From Liolophura sinensis (taxonomy: Eukaryota; Mollusca; Polyplacophora; Chitonida; Chitonidae): a stretch of DNA of 64,000 nt. The first letter of the stretch is position 1. Each line of letters opens with the position of its first letter. The DNA lies in contig NC_088306.1 in NCBI RefSeq assembly GCF_032854445.1, positions 28,927,764 to 28,991,763 on the forward strand, read 5' to 3'. The notes beneath the pieces are model-generated. The model searched no databases. It was not told the DNA's origin and saw only the letters and a program-made list of their open reading frames with translations. Both the position numbers and the translations under genes were made by a program. Below, one piece after another: positions 23,390-32,996 of the stretch.

Positions 23390-23505
23390 AACCGCCACTG
23401 GAATTTGAACTCACGACTATCTTAATCAAGTGTCTTATGATCGTAGCGAGCGAGTGATGCTCCGGTCGCGGTTGGAATGCTCTTTATATTGTGTAGACGC
23501 CATGC
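23390..23505 (-). mobile_element. tRNA-related SINE head fragment
   Basis: On the minus strand, 'GTGAGTTCAAATTCCAG' resembles a B box and is preceded by 'GATCATAAGACACTTG'. It does not fold into a clean tRNA by eye, so I call it a tRNA-derived repeat. It is shared with unit B at about 60415-60515. Confidence 0.45.
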
Positions 23506-23782
23506 AGACAAAAACGATAGTACAACCGTCCTGGGACAGAAAGAGTGTGACACAGGCCACTAATCAGGCTTATGTGCGCAGTATGTGACTTCAGTCGAAA
23601 AGCTTCGATATATACTTATGTAGAATTGGAACTGAACTGAACACGGAGCTGTTCGCTAAGTCTACAATAGTCTAGGGAATGAAACACTGAAACACTGATT
23701 ACACTGAAAATACATGTGGTTGTCTACCCTATGGCGATTTTGTGCATGCGAACCAATGCCCACTTGAAACTGCTGCAAACTG

Positions 23783-23930
23783 GGAGGTCTTTCCACAACC
23801 TGAGGATTGTTGTGGTTTTCCCCCGGGCTATGCCTCGTTTCCTCCCACCACTATGCTGGCCGCCTTCGTATAGGTGAAATATTCTTGAGTACGGCGTAAA
23901 ACACCAATCAAATAAATAAATTAATTAATA
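23783..23930 (+). mobile_element. SINE-II, head deleted
   Basis: Starts at 'GGGAGGTCTTTCCACAACC' and runs to the tail 'GAGTACGGCGTAAAACACC' plus AAAT repeats. The unit B copy (60783-61045) is full length at the same site, so A lost the head after insertion. It lies in the intron of the minus-strand peptide gene. Confidence 0.85.
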
Positions 23931-24435
23931 AACTGAAACTGCTGCTTGGCTATATTGTCATTATTCATTTAAAATAGTGCATACAATTGCTAACTTGTAA
24001 ATAAGTTAAATCTGGAAACAAACTTACCACGTTTATTGCAATTAACGTGACAAACCCGAGGAGGCTAAACATCAGTGGTAAAGTCGGTATTCCAGCCATG
24101 ATGGAAATTCTATAACAAAAAACATCAACATAAGCTTCCCTTTCAGAGCAGTTGCATTTAGAAGTAAATAAATACATTTTTGGCACCTGCAACTGATTTT
24201 GTAATTACAACCTTAGTATAGTGACAGATTTTATCGTTTTCTAAATACATGGTTAATGAAATATAAAGAAATACTTCAGAACACTACTCTTTTTTCAGAT
24301 GTTTCCAGGAATTGTTCATGTGTATAGCGGCACCCAGGAACAGTGTGCCTGGAGTAAGCCACCGCCCGTTATCAGATATACGTGACAAACCTTCTGACTT
24401 AAAGCAGTATTTCAAGAACTGGATGCGAACGCCAG

Positions 24436-24785
24436 AGTGAGTGATTGAGGTTTAACGTCGCACTGATCAATTTTTGAGTCATCTGACGACGAAGGAGTCC
24501 TTAAAGTACATGTAAGTTGCCTCCTTGTTGCAGAACGGATTCCCACCGATCTTTTATCTAGTGATGCTTCACTGAGACGACTTACCGGAGGCAACTAAGC
24601 GGCTCTACCCAAGTCATTACATTGATAAAGATCAACCAGTTGTTACATTTCCCTTTAATGTTGAACGCCAAGCAAGGAACCTAGAACTTTCTCTTTTAAG
24701 GTCTTAGGTGTGACCAGACCCAGGATTGAGCCTGGATCTTCTGCCCCCAAAGTGTACGCTCTACGAACTGAAGAGTCGGGGCCGG
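24436..24785 (-). mobile_element. SINE-I, inverted
   Basis: Minus-strand element. The tail on the left is 'GAGTGATTGAGGTTTAACG' and the tRNA-like head on the right includes 'CCCAGGATTGAGCCTGG', the complement of a B box. A second scrap of SINE-I tail in plus orientation follows at about 24905-24955 ('TCGGCATATGACAGAAAAAC'). Together they occupy the place of the noncoding first exon of the peptide gene. Confidence 0.85.
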
Positions 24786-24999
24786 CCAAACGCGAGATCA
24801 AGATGGTTAAGGACTTTTGCCGTCGAAGGGAGGCAGTTGTCTAACTATCAGAGTCTACCAAGGAGCCAACAGCACAATAGCTACAAGGGCTACAAAATAT
24901 ATGTAATCACTTTTCGTCGGCATATGACAGAAAAACTGTTAATACCTTAAACCTCAAGAATACATATACATGTGCCTTTGATAACCTGTTAACGTTTTT

Positions 25000-25006
25000 T
25001 TTTATA
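25000..25006 (-). promoter_or_regulatory. TATA box of the unit A peptide gene copy
   Basis: The minus strand reads 'AAAGTATAAAAAA', aligned with the clearer TATA box of the complete gene at 30761-30767. Flanks 'AACGTTAACAGGTT' are conserved in all three copies. Downstream, the first exon has been replaced by SINE sequence. Confidence 0.5.
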
Positions 25007-25473
25007 CTTTTTCTTTACCATATCCTTGCCTTTTGTTTCATTTGTGCCTTTGAACTTGAAAAAAAAGGATTTTAATCCCATCAGAATCTGGCGTGGTCCG
25101 TGAGCATTGCCTCCAGCTATTTTCTCAGATTATCTCAGATCTAGGTGAATACAATGTAAAACAGCTTCATATCCGTAACGTGTTAATCCGTGTTTATTTT
25201 AAGGTAGATACTTTACATTAAATCTAATATCATCGCCCCATTTAATTAACAGTTCATCTAGAGCGAGTTGCATGCAAGTTGTCTTTAAAATAAATTGCTC
25301 GCTAAACGGCGAGTTGGTGGATATGTTGTGGTTTGCAAGATACTGAGACTCATCTGTATCTTTGGTAAATTTAGTGTTATTTAATACATCAAAATTATTT
25401 CTTACACTGTTCCTGTTACAAGTTTTGCACTAAGGTGTAACAGATAAAAGTAGTGGAGCATTATATAGATGTG

Positions 25474-26684
25474 ATCCTCAATACAGCATCAAACATGTCC
25501 TGGTTGACTGTGTACACTTTGCCCATGTTCGACAAAGATTCCACACAGTCAACTCTATATATCATTCGCTGGCCATGTTGTCATAAAGTATTTGAGGGCC
25601 ACTGGCCTTTATCACAAGATATAAAATTTATTTAATAATATTATTATATATAGATAAAAAAATACATATACAGTTTTTCTAGATAAACTATTTTTTTTTA
25701 AATGTAGTGGTTTTCGAGCTTTTACTGTTTTGGTTTTTCTTATCTGATTTTAAACATGCCCAAACATTTTTGTAACATGTTTTATGGTTTTCACGACCAT
25801 ATCGAAAACCTGACGAACTCGCCTTGCACTGGGCACAGTGTGAGTGTGGCTGATACTATATATCTCCGCATCCTATCACTGAGCATGCATGCTATGTAAG
25901 CTTGACGTTTCAAGCCGTACGTAACAGTAAGTTTATAACGTGATACTCTCACTGAAGTACCACACCGAAGACACCACACATGACACCCCACCCAGTCACA
26001 TTATACTGACACGGAGTCAACCAGCCATGTTTAAAGTCTTTGACATGACCGGACCCGGGTTTGATCCCAGGTCTTTCGACATGGACGTATCACTGGGTAG
26101 CCAAGTAGCTAATAATACACAATATCTTGCTATAAAACACGAAAAAATCATCTCTATCAACGGTTTATTGCTACTATCCATATAAACACGGCCGTGATAT
26201 TGCAGCAGCGATATGTTTATATGGCCCCTGGCCAAGGGTTACCCGGGCTTAGACATGTACTTACAATATCACACATCTTTCACGCTATGAAAATATAGCA
26301 ATAGCTTTATGGCCAGTATGCTCAGCAAAACTTGAGAAACTTTGAGTGGAGGCACTTGGTAGAGAAGCCTTGAGAAGTTCTAGCCTACGCGAGAGTTGTA
26401 TACTCCGCACTCAGGGTTTTCTGAGAAACTGTCGTCCATAGATATGTACGTCTCTTTTGTCTTTGAAATCATGGTCATTATATATGGACATCCAAATCCA
26501 AGACGATGTACCTCTTAGTCTTTCTTTAAATCTAGTATATGACCACAAGCGAACACTTTGTGGTCATTGTACAACTGGCTAAGTCAATAAAGACAAAACA
26601 AAGTCAAAGTACACCTTGCTAACTCACTGAAAACAGAACAAAGTTATTATTCTTTGTATACTTTTCCTGCACTCGAGTTTCATT
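25474..26684. other. Single-copy spacer after unit A
   Basis: Not present after unit B. It holds a repeat piece at about 25960-26090 ('CACCCAGTCACATTATACTG', 'GGACCCGGGTTTGATCCCAG'), related to the scrap at 7320-7355 and probably another tRNA-derived SINE. Nothing else was recognised; the ORFs at 25453-25635 and 25940-26235 have no family signature. Confidence 0.45.
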
Positions 26685-26965
26685 GAGAATCTACGCGTCG
26701 AAACAGGAATTCAATAATTGCAAGGCCAATTCTCAAAACGTCGTATAACACAAACCAGCACAAACCACCGAAAGAAAATGCATAACGAAAGAAAATATGA
26801 CGGAATTCTGCAATGAAAGCCGTCAACAGTATTCGATATGTTGGAAAGGCGCAAGGTGTGTAATAGGCGACTGAGTGAAATCAGTATTTAAATCGTATAT
26901 CAATGCTAGAATATGTTGTAGATAACAAAAAATTGATCTCAGTTGCACTTTGATTGCAAATGTCC
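26685..26965 (+). promoter_or_regulatory. TATA module, degenerate copy in segment C
   Basis: Aligned with 18010-18290 through 'CGTCAACAGTATTC', donor-like 'GCAAGGTGTGTAATAGG' (GT at 26856) and 'GGCGACTGAGTGAAATCAG'. The TATA box itself is not recognisable here, so this copy is probably inactive. Confidence 0.35.
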
Positions 26966-27579
26966 ATATATCCAATCTAATGGCAATCCGGTTTAACACG
27001 ATGAAGATAAGGACCTTAGCTCTTAGCGCCAGATATTCTGGACGCTCTGTCCATATTACCTACAAGACACCTATTAAAGCATGTGATCGAATAACCTTGA
27101 CACACTAGTTTTTGCAGTGATAACTTGTGACGTTGATTGAAATCATCACACAACAAACAGGATCTAACGAATGCTTCAAGGCGAGATATGCTGGCCCTTC
27201 GGTTTTTGGCTTTCATGGATAATTTTCGATGTCAACATTATAACTCTGATATAGGTTGGCATTAAAACTATCCGTCTTCCCCTAAAATATTGCGAGACAG
27301 AAAACCGTTTTGGCCTTGGTCCATTTGTAAGGTCTCGAGAGTCTATGGTTTCTTTTATTCAGTGAAGGTGGGTAAATATCTTTCACAGCCCTTGCTATAC
27401 ATGTATTGTTTAAAGCTAACAGATCATCAATAACCGATTAGTCAATTAGAAAGATCGGGCTTGCTGACAATTACTCCTGCATACAGTCGTATTCATGTGA
27501 GAACAGGTGTAAGTTGTCCAAAATATGTACACACAAAGGCTTTTATTGCCTTTATCTATATTATGCATAAAACATGGTG

Positions 27580-27705
27580 TTATTTGTAAGGAGCCATAAG
27601 TGGGAAGGTCTGTCAGCAACATGTGAATGGTCGTGGGTTTCCCCTTCCCTCCTAAAAAGTGGGAAATATTCTTGAGTACAGCGTAAAACACCAATCAAAT
27701 AAATT
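27580..27705 (+). mobile_element. SINE-II fragment
   Basis: 'GGAGCCATAAGTGGGAAGG' through 'GTCGTGGGTTTCCCC' to the tail 'GAGTACAGCGTAAAACACC'. The middle is shortened. Confidence 0.75.
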
Positions 27706-27850
27706 TGTAAGGATGCCCTCACATGTAGTTTGAAAGGATGGCGTCACATCTATTTGGAAAACATGGCTTCACATCTAGTTTGAAAGGATGGCTCCACATC
27801 TAGTTTGAAAACATCACTTCACATCGTATGTAAACCTGGCTTCACATCGA
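27706..27850. repeat. ~28-bp tandem repeat, about five copies
   Basis: Unit 'GGATGGCTTCACATCTAG' plus 'TTTGAAAA', degenerate. It lies on the 3' side of the complete peptide gene. Confidence 0.8.
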
Positions 27851-27950
27851 CGTTGTGAACGAGGAAAAGCACGTTACAACGTGAAATGCCCTTTAGCAAA
27901 ACACTAAATACATAACAAATTCGGTATATACACTTTTCTAGCTCGAGATT

Positions 27951-27956
27951 TTTATT
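27951..27956 (-). terminator. Polyadenylation signal of the complete peptide gene
   Basis: AATAAA on the minus strand, about 135 bases after the stop codon at 28090. In unit B the aligned bases read AACTAAA. In A the sequence beyond was deleted. Confidence 0.5.
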
Positions 27957-28089
27957 TTTGAATTTTCACTAGATTGAAAGACAAAACACGCAAGCCCTTT
28001 TCTGTCTTATTCACAACACTTTGATTTCTGTACGCACGTTATATTAACACAATGGCTTTACTGTTAAGTTCGTCGGTTGTAGATTCGTC

Positions 28090-30040
28090 TCAGTAGTGCG
28101 GCTGGTGCGAGTATGTAGGGATCTTGGGACACACCTTTTCCGTTTTGATCTTATATCTACAGCAGTACTTAGCACAAATTTTGTGTTTAACAATTTTACA
28201 TTTTGGCTTATATCCATGTCCATATCCATGTCCATATGACCGCTTGTCCCTTTTATTCGCCCCTGAAAATTGACCAAAGCATTGGATTAGAAAATGTCGG
28301 TTCCATTTTTACATGAATGAAATATATCTGAAACTACTACTATATATACTAAAACTAGAGAGATGAAGGCAATGTGATAGCTGCAAATGGTCACACATAC
28401 GTAACCGATGTAATACAACCTCTCTTGGGTTTACCTGAATGAGAGTTAATCATGTACTCACTAACTTTTAAGTAGTAACAACTTATACCCTATCTCACGC
28501 CATGGTTTAATTACCATGTTTTAAACGTCAATAGTTAAGAATAACTCAAATGGCGTGTCCTTTAGCATTTGGAGTATTTCAGACCAGGAGGAGTCGTGCC
28601 CTCAACTGTATCTCTTAGTGTACATTCGTTTGCTTTTTTATTTGATTGGTGTTGGACGCCGTGCAACAATTAAAAAACAATTAGTAAATTAATAAATTGG
28701 AATTCCATACGATTCTAGAACTACAGAAGCCGAGCCAAAATTGCATGAATAGAACCACAAATGAAACCATTTGACCAACACAAGATAACATGTCCAGGTG
28801 TTTCTTTTGCGAGCATGGTTTACACGCAAATCTTCACGCGCAATTTAGCAGGAGCTATGACTTTACAAAAAAGTCGACGTGCCGAGGATTTGCAATCATG
28901 ATCTTCCTGAAGTAAAAAGCCAAGGTTAATAGATCAGGTTTACAAATTTTGACTGATGGGCCGAATGACGGACCGACCCCATGTTCATCTCCTCTTTCTA
29001 CAGACAGACATGCAGGAAGACAGACAGATGTATAGGGAACAGAAAGGAAAAATGAAGGGAAAATGCGAGTCTTACCTTCCACGGCTCCATCACTAAGCGC
29101 TAGTTCACCTTCCTCGTCAATGGTTTGCTGCATGTCAGTGTCTTCTGCCTGTATAACATGAAAAAGAATTTCTTGAAATGAGGAGAAGATCTCATTCAGA
29201 TGGTAGCTTCCTTATCTGGAAGCTTACTCCCTTCAGCTCTGGTGTCTGTAGGCCTGCTCCCTCCATTCTTAGTGGCAACTGGAGCGGTGTTTCGATAAAT
29301 GAGCCGTTTCATCGGTTGGTTCTGTGACTGTACGCACCAATCAATGTCCAATGGAATGCGCAGACAAAGGAAATTATGAGGACAGCCTGGCGACACCGCT
29401 TTGTATTTCTGCTTGAAAGATAACACGACATGAAGGTTACACCATTGCCACGTAAAGCTCTCCTTCACCCACAAGAGAGTGGAAGACGGTACGCTTTAAT
29501 TGAGAAATAACTAATTTGAAGACACAGATAACTTTATCAAGCCTGCTATGATTGCAGCAAGCCAACCTGAGCCAGTGGGGTCCCGGTCTCCGTTAAAATT
29601 CTGCTCATATCCCTTACTAGTAAATGTGAGCAGCCGGCATAAAAAGTAGCTGCAGACAAAAATGATAGTATAATCGTTCCAGAACGAAAAAGGTGTTATA
29701 CAGGGCACTAATCACGCTTATGTGCTAAGTATGTGATTTCAGTATAATTTTAGGTAAATATATAAACTCATAAAGAATTAGGGCTGAACTAAGTCCAGGG
29801 AAAATCATTAAGGTTGCCGTAGTCTACGAAAAACATTAAACACACTGAAAAACATTTTTGTCTACCCGATGCACCCATTGGGCTATAGCTCCATTATTGA
29901 AATAAAATAGTACACAATTGCTCAATTATAAACTTGCCAAACCTGAAAACCAACTTACCACTGTCATTGCCATCAACGTGACAAGCCCGAGAAGGCTGAA
30001 CATCAGTAGTAGAGTCGGTTTTCCAGCCATGATGGAAGTT
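28090..30040 (-). CDS. Secreted cationic cysteine-rich peptide precursor, complete gene (segment C)
   Basis: Three coding exons: 29959-30040 (ATG at 30030), 29076-29148 and 28090-28262. They total 318 coding bases (105 residues plus stop) with agreeing phases 0 and 1. Every junction has AG/GT: acceptors 'TTGTTGTAG', 'GTTATACAG' and 'AATTTTCAG', donors 'GTAAGTTGG' and 'GTAAGACTC'. Exon 1 is a 24-residue signal peptide ('MAGKPTLLLMFSLLGL...'). Exon 2 is a propeptide with nine Asp/Glu and no Lys/Arg. Exon 3 gives 'ANKRDKR', a dibasic processing site, and then a 49-residue mature peptide starting 'SYGHGYGHGYKPKC', with cysteines C-x7-C-x3-CC-x9-C and a charge near +10 (ten Lys, one Arg, one Glu, five His). 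It is secreted. An antimicrobial or other bioactive role is inferred from the precursor plan; I recognise no named family. The odd cysteine count is unusual. Confidence 0.78.
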
Positions 30041-30332
30041 CTACAACAAGAAAGATCAACATAAGCTTTGCTTCCATAGCGGATGCTTCCTATACCGAAT
30101 GCTTCCTATACCAAATGGTATGAAGTGTTAACATAGTTAATGTTTTGACTCATACAATAGCGTCATTTTATGCTTCCACGACACCTGAGTGGCCTGAATA
30201 TACCACGGGCCTATGGCATGTAACTAACAAACTCTCCCCTCATTTAGCCTACTTAGTTATTGACTACTAATGACTCCTCGTTGTCATGTGACTAAAAAAA
30301 TTTTAAGTGCGACGTAAAGCCCTAAGTATATT

Positions 30333-30583
30333 TATTTATTTGATTGGTGTTTTACGCCGTACTCAAAAATATTTCACTTATACGACGGCGGCCAGAATTA
30401 TGGTCTGAGCAAACCGTGCACAGCCCGGGAGAAACCCAAGACCATCCGCAGGTTGCTGCCAGACCTTTCCACGTACGGCCGGAGAGGAAGCCAGCATGAG
30501 CTGGACTTGAACTCAAAGCGACCGCATTGGTGAGAGACTCCTGGGTCATAACGCTAACCGACTGAGCCACGGAGGTCCCGCCC
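30333..30583 (-). mobile_element. SINE-II, full length, inverted
   Basis: The tail on the left is 'GGTGTTTTACGCCGTACTC'. The tRNA-like head on the right is the complement of 'CGTGGCTCAGTCGGTTAGCG', and the B box is seen as 'GAGTTCAAGTCCAGC' on the minus strand. It lies in the first intron of the complete peptide gene. Confidence 0.9.
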
Positions 30584-30594
30584 TAAGTACACAT

Positions 30595-30634
30595 ATGTGA
30601 CATACATACATACATATACATACATACATACGAA
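30595..30634. repeat. (TACA)n microsatellite
   Basis: 'ACATACATACATACATA' with one interruption, beside the SINE in the first intron. Confidence 0.9.
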
Positions 30635-30684
30635 GGAGCCTTCGAGTTGCGAGGCCTCTAACATTACAATGTGCTTGTACTCAC

Positions 30685-30767
30685 CCAGTCAATCTTTAGA
30701 CAATGATCAGATCCTTCCAGGCAGTCTACTCGATATGCCGTTGACAACCTGTTAACGCCTTTTTATA
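30685..30767 (-). promoter_or_regulatory. Promoter and noncoding first exon of the complete peptide gene
   Basis: The minus strand carries 'GAGTATAAAAAGGCG' with the TATA box at 30761-30767. An expected start about 30 bases on (near 30735) gives a roughly 50-base noncoding exon ending at 30685, before a consensus donor 'ACTGGGTGAGTAC'. The next exon begins at 30040 with ten untranslated bases before the ATG. Flanks around 'CGTTAACAGGTTGTCAACGG' are conserved in the A and B copies. The promoter is inferred from position and consensus only. Confidence 0.6.
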
Positions 30768-31080
30768 CTCTCTTACCATTTCCTTGTCTTTTGTTTCATA
30801 CCTGGTGTTAAGTCTGAAAAAAGTATTTTAATCCAATCAGTGTCTGGCTTGGTATCACAGTTTTCCCTCCGGCTAAGTTATGAGTGCATAACAGCCTTTT
30901 GCGTGACATTTTATTCCCTGATTATTTTACGCCAGACGCTTCCATTTAAGCTGACCTGATTGCCCCATTAAATTACAAATAGATCTAGAATGATTTTTAT
31001 GCAAGTGTTCTTAAAAAACAAATTGCTCGCTAGAGGGCGTTTTGAAGGATGAGCTGTGGTTTGTAAGATAATTGGAAACT

Positions 31081-31574
31081 GTGGGGCTTTCCCCACCCCA
31101 ACGAGCGTGCTTTATTTTTTCCCTCACGGTTCCGCATTTGCGGACCTCAAAATGGCGTGACCCTCAAGTACCCTACTAACAAATGGCTGACAGCTTTACA
31201 CATGGATATTTTTCCTCATTTCTGTTTGAAAGTAATAGAGGTAGTTATTACGACTTTCGGAATGTTCATTTCATTTTACTTCTCATCAAACCTAAATCGT
31301 TAAGTTATTGGCGGATTTGATTGATGTAATTTTGAGCCGTATTCAAGATTTTTTCATTTAACTACATGACAGTGGACTTGTACAAACATTTAATGTAAGA
31401 TATATCCAATATGTAAAATTGATACTTTAAACTGAAATTTTAATCACTTAACGTTAAATCAGCGTTGAAAGTAAAAATAGTTAGCCCTAAGTGTAAAAAG
31501 CACCTTTATAATAAGAAGTAAAATGAATTTGCAAATGAACTTTTTAAAACTATTCCTGGGGATAGCGTTGGATA
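31081..31574. other. Spacer, nothing recognised
   Basis: AT-rich sequence beyond segment C. A GC-richer patch 'GGTTCCGCATTTGCGGACC' lies at about 31125-31145. No coding signal was seen. Confidence 0.4.
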
Positions 31575-31815
31575 GCGCGCCAGCGCAGCGTAATGACCGA
31601 GGAGCCTCTTACCAGTGCGGTCGCTATGAGTCCATGTCATGCTGCCTTCTTCTCCGGGAAGGTCTGGAAGCAACCTGCGGATGGTCCTGGGTTTCCCCGA
31701 GCTCTGCCCAGTTTCCTCCCACAATAATGCTGGCCGGGGTCGTATAAGTGAAATAATCTTGATTACAGCGTGAAACACCAATCAAATAAATAAATAAATA
31801 AATAAATAAATAAAA
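31575..31815 (+). mobile_element. SINE-II
   Basis: The head is truncated to 'GCGCAGCGTAATGACCG'. The body 'CAACCTGCGGATGGTCC' and tail 'CAGCGTGAAACACCAATC' are present, followed by seven AAAT units. Confidence 0.85.
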
Positions 31816-32459
31816 TTGTTCGCTTTATGTGACAAACAAACGCGACAGAAAAAAACACGTGATTGTTTTATGTTTGTCAATATGTGTTCCCCTTTAAAGC
31901 CGGTAAAAACAAAATTATGGTCAGGGGTCAAATTCACAAAGAACTCTTATTGCTAAGAGCATGTAACTGTGACAGTCGTGAAAAAGCAATGTTCACGGTG
32001 TAGGTTGTCTTAGTATTTACTGGGAAGTAACTCTAAACGTGATTTGTGGAAGACTGGCATTTCTGTCAAGAAAAAAATGGAGAGAATATTACTGTTCATG
32101 CACTCCAGAATCATAAAAATGTTGCTCTGCCGAAATATTGAAAGTTCCAGTGTTTCCTTGGGGTTTCTTTATATTTTATTTACTTTATACACTTAGAGTA
32201 AATGTTATTTCCGTACATTTAGAGTTAAAGTTTACGTCGGCGTTAAAATGTCATTGTTCACATAAAGTTACAGTTTCTGTAGCGTTAATTTAACGTTTAG
32301 TGTGAAGACTTCGTTTCTGTGTACATTAAGGGTTCGTTTTACATCCTGCCTCGTTTAACGGATGTTATACCATAATATCATAGAATAAATAAAATCCCAT
32401 CAACAAGATATTATTTTTTTCTCGAAGTCCCCACGGCTATACATCATATAGCCTGTAAA
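31816..32459. other. Spacer, nothing firm
   Basis: AT-rich. 32190-32310 has loosely repeated 'GTTAAAGTTTACGT'-like phrases. No gene was recognised. Confidence 0.4.
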
Positions 32460-32996
32460 TTGTTTGCGCAAGAAAGCGACCTGTTACCAAACCCCTCACA
32501 CAAGTTCAGAATCCGGATACAGTTTTTTATATATGCACGTGTGACTGATTTACAAGAAATAGATTCATTTGAGCTCAATATTTTACACAGAATATGTTTA
32601 GTTGAGTTTGTTGAAGAAAAAACACATACTTTCCAAGGATCTCAGGATCAGACAAAGGGATTAACTCGGTCAGGGACGATTGTTCCGGCAAATGAAAGGC
32701 AGAGTCCACGGGGTAACTTGGTCATGGGGAATTGTTCAGGTCAATGCCATGTGCACAGCCTACAGGGTAACTTGGTCATGGGCGATTGTTCAGGTCAATG
32801 CCACGTGCAGAGTCCACGGGGTAACTTGTTCATGGGCGATTGTTCAGGTCAATGCCACGTGCACAGTCCACGGAGTAACTTGGTCAGGGGCGATTGTTTA
32901 GATCAATGCCATGTGCACAGTATACGGGGTAACTTGGTCAGGGACGATTGTTCAGGTCAATGCCAGGTGCATAGTCCATGGGCATTGTTTAAATAG
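32460..32996 (+). CDS. Hypothetical ORF with five 18-residue Cys repeats over a 54-bp minisatellite
   Basis: 178 codons. The first ~85 residues are unique ('IRIQFFIYARVTDLQEIDSF'). From about 32700 a 54-bp unit repeats five times and reads 'GNLVMGDCSGQCHVHSPR' with variants, ending at TAG 32996. The two cysteines per unit stay in frame in every copy because the unit length is a multiple of three. A second plus frame is also open across part of the array. No signal peptide or domain is recognised. A minisatellite with a fortuitous open frame is at least as likely as a repeat protein. Confidence 0.3.
   Translation: MFAQESDLLPNPSHKFRIRIQFFIYARVTDLQEIDSFELNILHRICLVEFVEEKTHTFQGSQDQTKGLTRSGTIVPANERQSPRGNLVMGNCSGQCHVHSLQGNLVMGDCSGQCHVQSPRGNLFMGDCSGQCHVHSPRSNLVRGDCLDQCHVHSIRGNLVRDDCSGQCQVHSPWALFK

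Larger units (their letters stand above)
22048..24109 (-). pseudogene. Secreted cysteine-rich peptide gene, unit A copy, propeptide exon missing
   Basis: Two exons match the complete gene at 28090-30040. The signal exon is 24028-24109 (acceptor 'TTGTTATAG', donor 'GTAAGTTTG'). Its ATG is at 24099 and it encodes 24 residues beginning 'MAGIPTLPLMFSLLGF'. The mature-peptide exon is 22048-22199 (acceptor 'AATTTTCAG'). It encodes 'VNNRDKR', the start 'SYGHGYGYKPKC', and the pattern C-x7-C-x3-CC-x9-C. A TAC-to-TAA change ends it five codons earlier than in unit B. The acidic propeptide exon is absent: about 0.65 kb is deleted in this intron near 23075-23130. Direct splicing of the two remaining exons would give GGG TGA, an immediate stop. 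Unless an unseen exon is used, the copy cannot make the precursor, although the mature exon is almost unchanged. Confidence 0.75.
1..25473. repeat. Segmental duplication, unit A (left edge outside window)
   Basis: From base 1 this stretch matches 35159-62595 in the same order and orientation. Examples are the 43-bp minisatellite, the piggyBac remnant, the Tc1 element with identical TIRs, the 45-bp and 34-bp minisatellites, and the peptide-gene exons. The match stops sharply after 'GCATTATATAGATGTG' at 25473. Beyond that, A continues with 'ATCCTCAATACAG' and B with 'GGGTAAAACAAAG'. The left boundary cannot be seen because the window begins inside the unit. Confidence 0.95.
26685..31080. repeat. 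Segment C: older partial duplicate of the unit's right end
   Basis: Parallels 58130-62460 of unit B in order: TATA module, spacer, 3' side, mature-peptide exon, introns, signal exon, upstream region with TATA box, and a final match around 'AATTGCTCGCTAGAGGGCG' (31020-31045). Noncoding parts differ visibly with many indels, far more than A differs from B. The duplication producing C is therefore older. Confidence 0.85.
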
